Shown: piece by piece, positions 1-13,400 of the stretch
How the letters are laid out: every line of letters begins with the position of its first letter
Position numbering within the stretch: position 1 is the stretch's first letter
DNA from: Mesaphorura yosii
Taxonomy: Eukaryota > Arthropoda > Collembola > Poduromorpha > Tullbergiidae
NCBI GenBank assembly: GCA_009869945.1
Contig: WIXG01000023.1
Span: forward strand, 124,001 to 188,000
Length of the DNA: 64,000 nucleotides
Direction: 5' to 3'
The notes under the pieces: model-generated
The model's input: the letters and a program-made list of their open reading frames with translations, nothing else
What the model was told of the DNA's origin: nothing
Database searches by the model: none
Program-made: the position numbers and the translations under genes

Positions 1-739
1 CAATGTGACAGTTTCATTTTCCACTTGTACCACGGAACAGAACAGCTTGAAGCTGAAGCTGTTTTGGTTTAAGGAGTACTAAATTATAATTAAGTAGTTG
101 GTAATCCTTTCCCTCGGATTTCAACCCAAACCCAAAGTACCCGAAACCTTGTTTCGGCTTTGGCGTTTGCATCTGTTCAAAACCATTTTGGCTCACTAAT
201 CAAATAAACGGATTAAATGTGACAGAATCTTTTTCTACGCTACTGCTTTTCTCAGTTTTGGTACCCGCATCGCATCAGCAGGAGAGTTAATAAAGACATT
301 CAAAGAGTACGCCTGCTTCTAATTTGTAATTCACGAATTCACATAACTTTAATTGAATTAGAAGCGTGTATAAGTAAATTGAACATTCAAATACAGCCGG
401 CAGGTTAAAGACTCACAAAAACTGGCCAAATCACATCCATTACAAATCAAACCTGCGTGACTGACGCTTGAGTAGATAATGGCAAAGGCGTTCGTTATGA
501 AGCATGAAGTGAAAATCAAAGGCTCAAAACACACACCGGACACGAGACACGTCCATTCCAGTTCGCACGCTTGAAATGGAATGAAGGGATTCGTAAAACT
601 CGAACGTGCCCATAATATTTTGTATTCTGGCCGTCTACGTTGATTTTGACCGTCTTCAATTGTATTGAGTGAAATCGTTTCTTTGAGCGGACACGCAGCA
701 AAGAAAGAAAACCCTGGATATCAATTTCGTAGCAGACCC

Positions 740-755
740 AGCACGAGCTCGTGCT
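740..755. repeat. Perfect 16-bp palindrome
   Basis: AGCACGAGCTCGTGCT reads identically on both strands. No function is assigned. It could be a dimer binding site or chance. Confidence 0.6.
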
Positions 756-3700
756 CGTGCGAGGTCTTTAGTTAGAACTGGATAATGGTTCGTTTCGCTA
801 GTTCCGCAACTGTGATTGCTGCACATATTGAGTTAATGGCGAAAAATGAGGTCAAAAGTTTGAAAATATGGCGGAAGATGTGACTCTTTTAAAAATTGCT
901 TTGAACTTCCAGCCTACTACCAAGTTATTTAAGCTGGACAAATGTTAGGCGACATTTGGCTGCTGGAAAGTGTCACAATTTTAAAATGTACTTGTATTAA
1001 TTGTATTTACACTGCACGCTTTAACAAAGATGTGTAACAGGTTTGTAACCGTTTCGTTTCTACATACCTCAGCGTCTAAGAACAACACGATAACAAAGTT
1101 CAGCCAGGGTTCTCGTTTTCGTGATGGTTCCCAGTTTAACAGAATGTCTGCCCTCCCTGGCTGAATGCGAATTCTCGGTCGAAGCATATGCGCTGCGTCT
1201 TGTAAGAATGGAGCTCCATTAATGCCATTAATCTATTAACATATACGTACTTGGATTTGCGGTTAAACAGTGCTATAAATATCAGCAAGAACAAACTCTG
1301 AGCTGTCGCGTTACGCTAAATGAGCGCAATAAATCCGATCTTGCTTTATTAACCACTCCACAGTTTACCAGAATAGTCCATAAGTTCTGCTCTAGTAATG
1401 AGTTCTCAACGGTAGTTTAGCATTTCAAATTTGTACTATGTGCATACACAAGAGTCAAGTTCATCAAAATAGTTCAGTTCATTCCCACAATTATCGAAAT
1501 AACTTGATTCAGAGATGCAATTTGAAAAATTCGCAAGGGCAAGGGTGCCATGCCATGGTGTGAATTTTCCGTCATGAGAATTACGTTTTAGCAGACAGAC
1601 CCCAAGGTTCATTTCGCATCTTTCATCAAGAATTTCGCATGACGATTGCCATTTCTGCGCTCTGTGAGTGATGTTCTAATATTTACGGTACCAATCATTA
1701 GTTAAGTTCAAAGTCATTACACTCGTTCACACGTCGGCGGCCTGCGCTTCAACATTTTTCCGTGACCCCGTCGAGCAGGTGTGGGTGCATATAAAGCTCG
1801 AAGCCAAGTCACTCGGAGCGTCAACGCTTCGTATCCAAAATTCATGCAACGTTTCAACGTTCATATGCTGAAGAAAGTCAAGATTTGCTCTTGCTAGATT
1901 TTCCCAAGTTTTTCGCCGTTTCATCTTGTTATCCAATTCTCAACACAGGAAAGCACAACTTCCAGCTGGTAAGGGACTCGTTCGTTTTTGTATCCTGGAC
2001 TTGTAAGCTTTCTTATCCATAATGTATGCAGTGTGTACAAAAAGCACGCACGCACAAAATTTACTTCTGCAACAACAAAAATGAAATTCTCAGCACTTTC
2101 TTCACCTTTCTTTGCTGCCGCGTTCTAGGAAAGGAGGAACGGTAACGAATATGATCATTATTGTTACCGAAGGTCTGAGTATGCAATTTTGTTGTGGTTG
2201 AATTTAGGAACTTTCTCGACAAAGCAGAAGCGGGAGCCAGGAACAAGGGCCCAATTTTTCAGCGCAATAATGAGGCAACCTGGAAATAATTCTGCGTTAG
2301 GAATGAATCAGAATGAATGTGCTTCCGTGAAACCTTAATAATATGAGGCATAGAAAATCAGCACAAGATTTCTGCATGCAGTGGGATAATATCCATGCTA
2401 AAAGTCTCACAGCATCGGACATGACATTTAAAAACAAGGCTCTCATTTTCTGGAATCCTGCACAGAGTTAAATGAAACCATCCCATGTTGCTTTACTGCG
2501 TGCCTTCAAAGTTTATGTTCCCTCCATTGTGATTCTTACTCTCCTAATTATGAATCAGAACCGTGACGGCGAGCTGTTAGGAATTGTACTTTATTTTTAG
2601 CTATACAAAAGAGAACCTTGCATTTCAAGAAAAACGCGTGATTCGTTAAAATTTGTGCACATGTGTTGTTAAGTGTCTTGTGGAATTCCTTCGCTTTAAC
2701 ACCAAAAGAAACCACACACGAGAAGGAATGAAGCTGAGCGAGTCCATAATAACAAAGCATAAAACTTTCTACGGAGGAATAAAATCAAGGAGCTGCTGCA
2801 CGGCAACTGTAGCCTTAAGCCTGCGTTGGGTATGAGAATATTTTATGGGAAAATCCGTACAGTTCCCATCCAAAACACTGGGCTTAGAAGCCTCATTCTT
2901 AATTCTTTCACTTGGTTAGTTGGTTGCTGGCGCAGAGCTGCGAATTTATTAAAGTAGGTTAAAATATTCATCGGATATTTAATACAATCTGACTGCAAGA
3001 GTCTGTGCCCTTTGTATTCGATGCGTAAGGAACTCGTACATGCATGTATGCAAGAGAAATGATAAATTGTTGAAAGAACTTAATGAAACCATGCTCCATG
3101 TTTCATACAACTTGTAGCAGCAGCATAGAAAACCACTTTAGTTGAGTTTGCTGTTTTATACTGCTCACATATGCCGCTGTGTATGGCAGGCCAAGCTCAG
3201 GGAAGATTAAATTATAAATTCTTAATGCAAGAAAGAAGGCGAGGCTTAAATCAGCATTAACCACCATCCACGAGACACAACGCATCCATCGTGCGTAAAT
3301 GTGCGTATTTTCCCTGGGATCAAATGTAAATACACTTAAAATTCTCTTGCTGCATATTGAAAGCCGCTGCAGTTGATTAAAAATTATATTATTCCGAGCC
3401 AATGAAACCAAACCAAAATTATGAGTGAACTTTCAGCCTTTCCTATCACCACAATTGAAAGTAAGAGTAAAAGAATTTACTTAATTCAGTAGGAAACGAA
3501 AATATTAATTTGGACAAGCGTATCCTGAAGAAGGTAATAAAATCGAGATCAAGACACATCGCTTCAATTAAGTGGAGTCGGGAAGGCGTTTTCATCTTTC
3601 ACTTTCTCAAGAATGTATTTAGTGACTTCCGAACAGGAAATTGAGCTGAGGAGTAAGACCAAGAAGAGTAGTGTAAATTCTCACTCGACTCTTTGTAGCA

Positions 3701-6700
3701 GGTAAATTGAGGTAAATGACATAATGGAATTGGATTATTCGTTCTGAAGGTAAGCACATTATGATCCTCGAGAAGGCAATCACAAATACAATCTCGCCTG
3801 CTGTCGGATTTTCTATGAATCATAAAAGCTTGGGTGCAAATTAATCCATTCTTAATTAATTTATGCGTGGAGAATTTAATTTGGATACAGCCTGTTCGTT
3901 CACGGATCATGGCTGAACTGAAGTAGACATTGGAGATTCGTATTTCATCAGAATCTTAAATAGTTTCGCATTCGATTCGAGTAAAGCATATTTCATTCGC
4001 ATCGCTTCGGGGTCGAAAGTATTACAGATTCGTGATTCCAATTGCTTTAACACTTTAATGTGGCCTGACTAGACTTGAACTTTAACACCGACTGAATGCG
4101 TGCGTGCTACACTTTTCTAATTTGTCTCCACGCATGCAATTGAGAACTGACAATAACAAAGAGCCTAAGTGTGTCAATTGTTGTTTGAAACAAAAACGCA
4201 AAGAATAGCATAAAATGGGTAAACTTGACTTTGAACAGGCAGACAGCATCGATTTATGCCCGCATGCGCAGCACCTCACTACGTGCGTCTAATTTAATAA
4301 TACGAATTAAATGAAAACCACAAAACCAGTTATTCAATGAATTTATGCCTTGCTTTCAATCATGCGTTGCAATTGCGTTACAAAATGAAAGAATTAGGAA
4401 TTTGGGTTAATTCGTGAGTCTTTATGACCACGAGCGTTTTGTTCATGCTACTCTTGAAGATTGCGTACATGTTATTAGTTGCAATGCTTTCACGTGTGTA
4501 AACATCGCCGTGCTGGCTTGTTTTATTACCGGCAGAGATCCTCTCTGGCTTGACGTATGTGCCAAGCACACAAAATTCCGTAATTGTCACTTCCACGTTG
4601 AACCGTGCTAATAATAGCAAACAAGCGCGCCCGAGGCGAAGTAGCGTAAGCGTAAATTGAAGTAGCTGTAAATCTTTGTTGATACTCGCCTCACAGTAAT
4701 CAAGCGAAACTTGCATCAACAGGCACGCGGTACGCTTACTCGTACACTCATTTCCGTTCTACTTCACAGAAAATAACAAAGCATAAATGTCACGAGCGGA
4801 AAATCGCAAGCGGCAAATGTTTGTTCGATTCAACCAAGATTTCGCATTTCGGCATTTCGCGCGTGCAAGCAAATTGAAGCATAACTCCGCGTTACAATTT
4901 TTCTCCCTCACAGTCGGCAGTTCTTACTCGTTACAACTGTAAAAATGCAATTTCATTCTTCATGTGTGATGTGTGTAATTTCATAGTATTGAATTGCGTG
5001 CATGTGCGTAAATAAATTAAGACCAAGAAATGTAGTCCGTGTCACTGCAAATGCAGTCAAAGTATAAATCCTGAAATCCAATTACATAGCAAATTCGTAG
5101 TTAGAGTTTGTCATTTCAATTTAATTTTGGCGACACGGTTATGACGATATAAAGTCAACGATATTCAAGAAAATCGCTCCTGATTCGTGGTCTTCAGTAT
5201 AACTTAGGCAATTGCCTTGTGTCCGAACACTATACTGTCCAAAAGTCATCACGGCAAATTGAATTCTTTGCCGCATAACAATCCTATTTGTCAATCAGAC
5301 GCTGGCCATAGAAATATCAATCGTCTCGGGTTGCATCGCATGGTCGACGGCCATTATTATTATACGAGCCTGTCTGGATTTGACTTCATTCCAGTTAATG
5401 CTATCATTGTTATGCCATGTTCATGTCGACCTCGACCTCGTACAGTCGTATCGTATAGAACAGTTTTGGAGTCTCGTCGCGCGGGTCCGATCACGACACA
5501 ATAAATAAAGACATTCCAGATTCGAGAGTATCACGTTCGTGACATTTTTCTTGTTTGACTTCTGAATTGATCCGAACATATCTGTTGTGGTCTGCAACAC
5601 AACACAGAAGCAGCAGCCGACTGAGTTCATTGTCGTCAAACAAGGTTTCATGTCCATGTTCATATGTTCATGACTGCGACTGCAAGTCCTTTGACGACGG
5701 CAACATAAACAACTGAAGCCATTAAACTACGCTGCTGCTGGAAAGGAGATCGTGAAAACAGAAGCTGTGTCTGCTCTCTTGCCATGTTTTCTCAAAATGG
5801 TCCATTAATTTTATGTCATCTATAAAACCAGAGGAGAAGATCAAACACTTGCCACTGCCACTGAAGTCACAGCCGCCGTTCTCGTATCTCGCTCGTCTAT
5901 TACGTACACTCCAAAATATACACAATGCAAGTTGTATTCTTGTACTAGTTACAGTGGTCATTATTCTTATTGCTCCAGATAACACATCGCATCGCATCCC
6001 ACCACAACAACTATCATTTATTACTGCGTTATTATGAATGTTATCTGATCGAATGCAAACTTCGAGTCCGGGTCTCCAAGTACAAATGCAATTAAGATTA
6101 AATTTACTACATTACATTATGGAAATGAATTTTTTATGTTTCAATCCAATAAACGACAAAACTCCCACTATTAATCAACCGGTCACTTTTCTTTTAATAA
6201 ATTCCTCGTTCGGGTAATACAATACGACTAAATAAGTCAATAGCACGTAGCGTAGCGTGGCATTAGCATTATTAAGTGTCGAGTAAACCACAAAAGGTAA
6301 AAATTCATTCAAATCCCACTGTCGAGTCCTCGTGAGGGCTGGAAACTTTAAAACATGAAAACCGAAGCATTGGCTCTCGGTGCTTGTTCGTGATGAGTTG
6401 AGAGCCTGTGCCAGACCAGAACTTGAATTGAATTGAATGCGTGGTTGAGTACCAAAATAAAGTAATAGAGAAGAGGATTTTAACCCTTCCACAGTCTCCA
6501 CTCACGAAATGCATAATAGAGTATAGAGTGTCCATCAAATTGACATATTTACAAACAAGTACTTAAATGATGGAATGAAAGACGACGCAGATCTTTTCAC
6601 GCAAGTATTTAAAATGTAAACACAAAAGGAAAAGTCACTCTTCCCCACAGTCCTTAAAGAAGAAGTCAAGGGACATTTATAGAATAAAGTCAACTGTGTC

Positions 6701-7446
6701 GTGCGTGCAAGAAGATAGAAATCTTTTCAATCGCTCAACAACTTCGGGTCCAGGTTTAGGCTTTCTTTATCCCAGTCAAGTTTTCATCACTCTAAATTCT
6801 GAATCTCATGAGACCCTTCAAAAGCCCTCTACTCTTTAAGAATTCTACCTTCGCCAGACTCTAAAAGACATACTTTAAGTTCAATTGTTCGAACGCGTGA
6901 TTATCTTACAAGCTGGGCCCGTCTGTATTAAATTTCCTGTGCATTCAAAATTAGTTCAGTGCAATCTGTCAGTCTCATCTTGTCACATCTCAGGAAGAAT
7001 GCAATTATCCACGGGCTTGGGCAAATTCATGATGCACTGCAGCGGAAGCTGTGCACGGAATAATTTGATCTTGATTCCGCGCACATTAGCCATGATTTCT
7101 TCAAGCAGGCTGTATTCATTTCCTGACAGATTTAGTTTAACGCCCATTGCTGGGTGGATCGTGAACGAGCAATTTTAGCGCAAAGCAACATTGCGAACTG
7201 GTCGGTTATGACAGTGCTGATGCTTCTGACCTTAATGATGATTAGAACAACATCATTACTCTCGACGCTCGACTCGAATAAAGACAACACCCAGCTGAAG
7301 ACATTCTTCATTCGCCAGTCGGTGAATGGGTTCCAGTCTTGGTTTAACATAACAATTGATTAAAAGATTCAGCTCTAACATGCGGGACTATAAAGATGTT
7401 CAACCGTGACTGTGACATGCAGTATGAAATGTCACTGAAGACGCGT

Positions 7447-7466
7447 CAAGCCAAGCCAAGCCAAGC
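7447..7466 (+). repeat. Short tandem repeat (CAAGC)4
   Basis: Four exact copies of CAAGC lie in tandem. This is a simple microsatellite-like tract in non-coding DNA. Confidence 0.7.
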
Positions 7467-10400
7467 GTACAAAGTCACCAAGACTGCAAATCCCCAAATA
7501 CCAAATTGCGGTTTGGTTTAATCCCGTCCTGTCCATTGAACTTGCACACGAGCGTAATGTTTGTAAAAACGAACAATGGAGACGTTATCTTGCATAATCT
7601 GTGGACCATCGAAACTCGTCATGCGCTTTGACTTGCAGATTGTAGTGTTGCAGTTTGCAGGAACTCAGCAGCAAATTGTAATCGCACTTTAACGTGGCAT
7701 GTCATTAAAAGAGTTTTACCACTATAAAAATATTTTGCACCTTGATAAAAAGAGAAATGAACACAGAACGCGGCGTACGCGGAGAGCAGTTTCGTGCGCC
7801 TTTAAAGTAAATTATGATGCATAATCTTACACATGACATGACACTCGTCTAACGCTAACGCACACTTGCACACGAACTGAAACCATTCATTTTGCCCGAA
7901 ATATTCGTGACTGCATGAAATCCATAAATATTTTCGCATACTCTGTGAGCCCAGTGTACAAGTTACACGTAATATTTTGCTACCTTGTACGACGTGAAAT
8001 TATACACTTTAATACGGTGATTCATGTCATAATTACTGGCATCAACGGAGCTCAAACACCAAAAGTTCTTTTATGGAACATAATTCCCAGTTTGTAAGAA
8101 GTAGGTATTATGCGACCGGTGAAGTTAATCTCTTCTGACGGATCATGCGAATGTGAAATCAAACAACGCAACGGCAATCTGACAATAAGATAAGGAGATC
8201 CTAATGGGCAATGGCAATGTTAAACGTAATTGGACTTGAGCCCATTATAATTTAAAGCCGAGTTTTATAATTTAATCTGAGATTCTCTTGTGTCTTGCAA
8301 TCAAAATACTATTTGCATTACGTAGCCTTTTCTCTTCTTCATTTTCTTTCGCAGATTGACTTGAACTTGGTTTGAAAGTGTTTCTTCAGACGGAACATTC
8401 GCCTAAAGTGGTCAAGATTTATATTGCTAGTCAAAGATCCGCTAACCACTACATTTGACTTTGGATTCACAAGCTTGGACCTGTCAACACTTGGATTGCC
8501 AAGGTTCAAACCACTTTTCTGCACTGCCGCGATGCTTCCGATAAGAAAGACGACGACGAAAACTCAATCAGGGTTCCAATGCCACGATACACGCGTATGG
8601 AGCACAAGCAATTATTTGTGCCTAGAATTTTAAATATGATACACATTCCCATTTATTTTCTTCACTTGTCAAAACAAATGTCATTTCCGAATATCGATAA
8701 GACAAATGTAATACAGTTAGAATGAAGCCTTTGAAACTGTTCCTAAGCATTGCAGCTGCAACTTGCATGCAATCTGTCTCAACTCGACTTGACTCGTTTT
8801 GAAATGTTCCACTAATCTTTTGAGTGCACCAGATCAGATACCGAAATCTTCAGTATATCATGCTTTGCTGTGCTCAAAATGATTTCAGGTGAATGCATGT
8901 ATGACCAATACGCAGCGCAGTATTGAAGTTCAAGCAGAGCGACAGCTTCTTGAACGAAACAAGACACAAGATACAACGATACAAGTAACATGTTCGCGTG
9001 ATGATGCACTTGAACGAAGACTCAAGTGGGTGCATCAGGCAGACAATCAGAGTCAGCCAGAGCCAGAGTTCATTTTTTTCTGTTTCCAAGTACTTGCATT
9101 TGGAAAGGTGACAGATTTGACAAGAGTCTGTCATGAAGACTCAACCGACGACTTTTCAACAGCATCATATCATATTTTTCATTTTGGTTAATCATTTCAT
9201 TCTTATTATTTATCGTGAGCGATGTGGATAATAAGCGAGAAAACGAAAGTCCTCGAGCAACCATTCTAATAAGGAAAATAACTGCCAGACAACAACAATG
9301 CGCTGTAAGCTGAACAGACGGACGAGTAGAAGAATGCTGTCTGCTGGATTCTTGAGACAGAGGATTTAGGATTATGAAGTCAATCTTGTCTCGTATTCTT
9401 ACGCACTTTTGAGCAGCTCTAAATGTTTCGGGCACAAAAGCGCATGTTGTCGACCAAACGTGGAGAGCCTTGATGTCAATGTGCTTGGAACAATTTGGAC
9501 AGAGAATTCTATTTTGTGCTTTAAAAGCGAGCCAGTCAAATAAACCTGGCCAATTGTCAGTTAATTTCTGTGTACATGCTCAAAATCTTGTTCTTGCCTT
9601 TTCAGAGCAAACTGGGCTTTTATCAGGTAATTTCAAATTAAATTTTCGTACATTTGAAATTAGTTTTGAAGCGTAAGCGTCGCTGGGTGCCAGGCCCAGG
9701 AACACGAGTCTGGACAATCCCACTTCGTGTTAATACCATTTCTAAAATTGTTGAACCATGTCCAAATAAATACATGAATATAATTACTTTTAACAAGTTT
9801 GTGCCGTAATCATTGCAATTGCAATTTAATTAGCATAATCCGCGTACGTACAGACGAATGCAATCTCAGCGTCTGTCCGTCAAGTCTGCGGCCTACGTCT
9901 GAGTGGGCAATAAAATGTAAAACCAGAAAATGAGAAAAAACCAATTTCATCCTCCCTCAATAATTAGTGAATAAATTGCACGTTTTGGGGCTTATCTTCC
10001 CATGTTAAATGAGATTCCATTAAGTTAATCCTTCTCACGGATTTTAAAACGTACAAGATTAGAAATTGCAAGAAAATGATGTTCCTAGCTTCTCCCATCG
10101 CCTTAACAGACATCAATAGCACTGCATGAACGACCTTAAAAATCTTCATTTAACTTAATGACTGGGACAATTCAATCTTTCAAGTTTCAGGGTAAAGAAG
10201 ATTTCATGTTTTGTGTAGAGTATAACAAGAATTAAGTCAAAGTGTAATGAGATTCTGGCTTTCATTTTTGACGTTCTTGTCCTATTCCTTTCTGCTTGTA
10301 CTTAAGAGTTCGTTCGCGTGGTGGTATTTTGAAATTACATAGACAATCCAATCCAGCCCGTATGGGCTTGACTGTTAGCTTTGAGACTATTAAGACTGGG

Positions 10401-13400
10401 ACTACAATGCCGCAAGCGAGTATTTTACTACTTTTTTTTACAATTTGTGAAAATTCGCGAGAATTCTGCCAATCTTTACAAATTCTTTACATCGAACACA
10501 ATTAATGACAAACAACACCGCATTCTGCTCACTGTTTCTTTGTTCTTGATGCTTGCCTGGCCGCCACAGCAGCGCACGGCTCCTGCGATGTGTGTGAATT
10601 GGGTGAGAATGAGTTATGAAAAATTTCTTTTGTTTGCCTGCTCGTGTAAAGAATATCAAGCACAAAAGAAGTGTTTCATCGTGTCTGTACGTTAAATGAA
10701 ACAGAAAATGTATGAAAAGTGAACTGAAGAAGCATCTTCTCAATTCCATTCAGAGTCAGTCATGATTTCTTTACCCACAATGAAACGCTCCTGTGCTGGT
10801 GGATGACTGACCCATTAAATGCGTTTGTGTTTGTACACTTTTTCGTATTGTTGTTGTTACTGTTGTTAAACGTGAAACGCGCAGCATCATTAAATTAAGT
10901 TCAACGTACTGTTTATAGTCTCACGCTGTACGCTCCTTCGCTGAGTCGTCGTTGTTGGTGAGAAAAATTCCCAGGTTCACTTGCACCAGCCAGTGGGCGG
11001 GAAATGAGATTTAATTCCCCAAATCAGATAACATACGATTACATATTATCTTGTGCCTCTTCTGATTAGGATCAGATCACACAGGCTTAATTACAAATTA
11101 CGCGTGCAAGCGTGGAGTATTTCGTAAAGCATTGACGGCGGATTTAGCCCTAAAGCGTGATTGCGTTGCGAGTTTTGGTTATTGCGTAGCCTGCCACAGC
11201 ATTTGACATTTTTGCCAGATTTGGCAATCACAGAATCACACCACAACAATCGACGAGGAGATTCAATTACCATTCTTAATTGTGACGACACCCTAAACGT
11301 GCCATCAGCGAGACCTGAAAGAATTTACATTACGAGGAACTCGTATTCCTCGAATCATAGTCGTGAAATGGCCTGGGTTAATTAAAGACAATACAAATGG
11401 GGTTTTTAACACTCGCCTTTGCCATTTATAATTGCGTCAGGCGGTCAGCGTCACAAACGCGGTCTGCAGTGATGACAAAACAATAAGCAATAGAATTTAA
11501 TCAATAAAATAATTCAAGCATTTTGCTGTTTGCTATTTTGCATGAAAGGACAATCGTGCAGCCGCAGTCTCAGTCGCAGGAAGCGTCGTGTGGTGTGGAT
11601 CACGGCAGACCGGGCTCGCAGAGGCAACAATGGACATCGTTAATTGTTAATGGTGATTTGTGATTGAAATTCGACGGACATAACAAAGGCGATATGCGAA
11701 TAATGCCTTTAATTAAAAACTGACCCATCTTCGAGTCAGGCCATTTACGCTTGGCAGCAAGGCTATAAAAAAAGTCACCAAGTAACATTCTCTGGCGTAA
11801 ATACAACTTCAAATCAATTGAATCGTTCGTCCGCCTGTTAACAGCAAGACAACGAAACAACGATTTCATTTCATTATTATTATTGTTGCTGAAGAATAAG
11901 AGCAAGACAGCACTCGGCAGCAAACAGTGCCATTATTGTGAAAAAGCGAAGAATGATAATAAAGCATGTTGCACGAATTATTGAATTTATGTGCAAAGAT
12001 GCGAGATTAGGAGCACAACAATGCTGGCTGGCAGTGCAGGAAGGCTTTGAGTGGTTTGATTTATGTTCCAGTTTCTCGTAATGAGTTCAAAACTTGTTAC
12101 TGCATTGCAATCTTGTAAGAAGAAACCTGTTGGCTTCATTTTTTACCAGGCACAAGTGGCAAATGGAGTCTTTCTCTTGCTTGCACTTCGCTGCTGCTGC
12201 ATTAAGTGACTAAATTGCGTATTGCGTTTGCGTTTATTGCTCACAAGACGCATATGCATATTCATGAATAGCTTTCATCAAACAAGAACTGTTACGACAA
12301 CAACTACTGTTCATTTTTCAATTTTTGAGATTATCCGACTGAGTATCCGAGGTTCGACTTTAAAGCATGCCTTTGTAGCGTCATCTTGAAACCGAGCCTG
12401 TTGGCTTTGGCTATAAATATAAATACGGAATACGGTAGCAAATATGGCCATTTGAAATGAAGACCCTGACTTGACTTGACTTCCTTGAACGGATCACGAT
12501 GTCATAATAATAACCACGCCATGCACTGCGTGGTCTGTGATAAACGTAGACTCAACGGCACATCGTGCCCATGCAATCTCCATGAAATGAAGAATGAATG
12601 AACAACTCGTAATAATTGAAAACAACCTTTCATGTTCTCCTAATTACTTTACTACCGCCGTGCCTATTGCGTATTACGCTAAGCAGCAGCTCTACTAATA
12701 ATCCCACAAGTTCTCAAGAAAAGTCGGACCAAATGAATGTTATTACTCGAATCGCCTTGGTTGGTCGTTTCGTTCGTGATCGCGAGAAGGCGAGACTTCT
12801 TCTTTGCGAGGACAAGCATTTAAATACAAGAAGATGTTCAACCCAGCACTCGTCTTCAGGGGAGATAAAATTGAAAAGGAACGGAACAGGTAAAAAAATA
12901 GTAATAATTATGAATTAAGAAATCATGTTTTTACGTTTTCATTCCACTCTGCTCCGTTGTCTGTTGTCCTTCTGCGTGCAGGTCGAACTCGGAAGCAATC
13001 GCTTGCCAGAAACAGAAAGTACAATTTCCTTTGTGTACCTCGACTTGCGTCTTTCTAAGGAAAGGTACCGATGGCCAACGTGAGTTGCTGGGGCCATAGC
13101 CGATTGAGCAACAGGTAAATGAAGTTATTAAGCGAAACTCATCACGATCATCGTCTCACACCCTTGCACAGATCTTTCTCATGTTCCTGTTGCGTTCCTT
13201 CTCCATGTCCACGATTCCAGGTACAAGTTACATGGTCGGGCCAACCCAATCATTACGGAGTGGAAAGGAGACAAGACGCGGGCGCGGAGGAGATGAGAGA
13301 TTCGCCTTGTTACTGGAATATTACATAAGGTACCGTTGGCGAGTTGGGCTTTGGATCAAGGAAATAAAGCCTTCAGCTCAAAAAGGTGGGCATCGCGTCT

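Larger units (their letters stand above)
1..12600. other. Gene-poor region, no supported gene
   Basis: I see no gene here. Open frames are short, lie on both strands at about chance length, and resemble no family I know. The sequence is AT-rich with few homopolymers. Small items seen are a perfect 16-bp palindrome at 740-755, a four-copy CAAGC tandem at 7447-7466, a GAATT run near 6423-6437 and a GACTT run near 12468-12482. Because a minus-strand signal-peptide exon lies at 26,992-27,073, this stretch could be intronic and regulatory DNA of that gene. That is inference only. Confidence 0.5.

Noticed and set aside
4719-4745. Similarity of GGCACGCGGT to miR-124
   Set aside because: Match ends after ten bases and no hairpin was seen.
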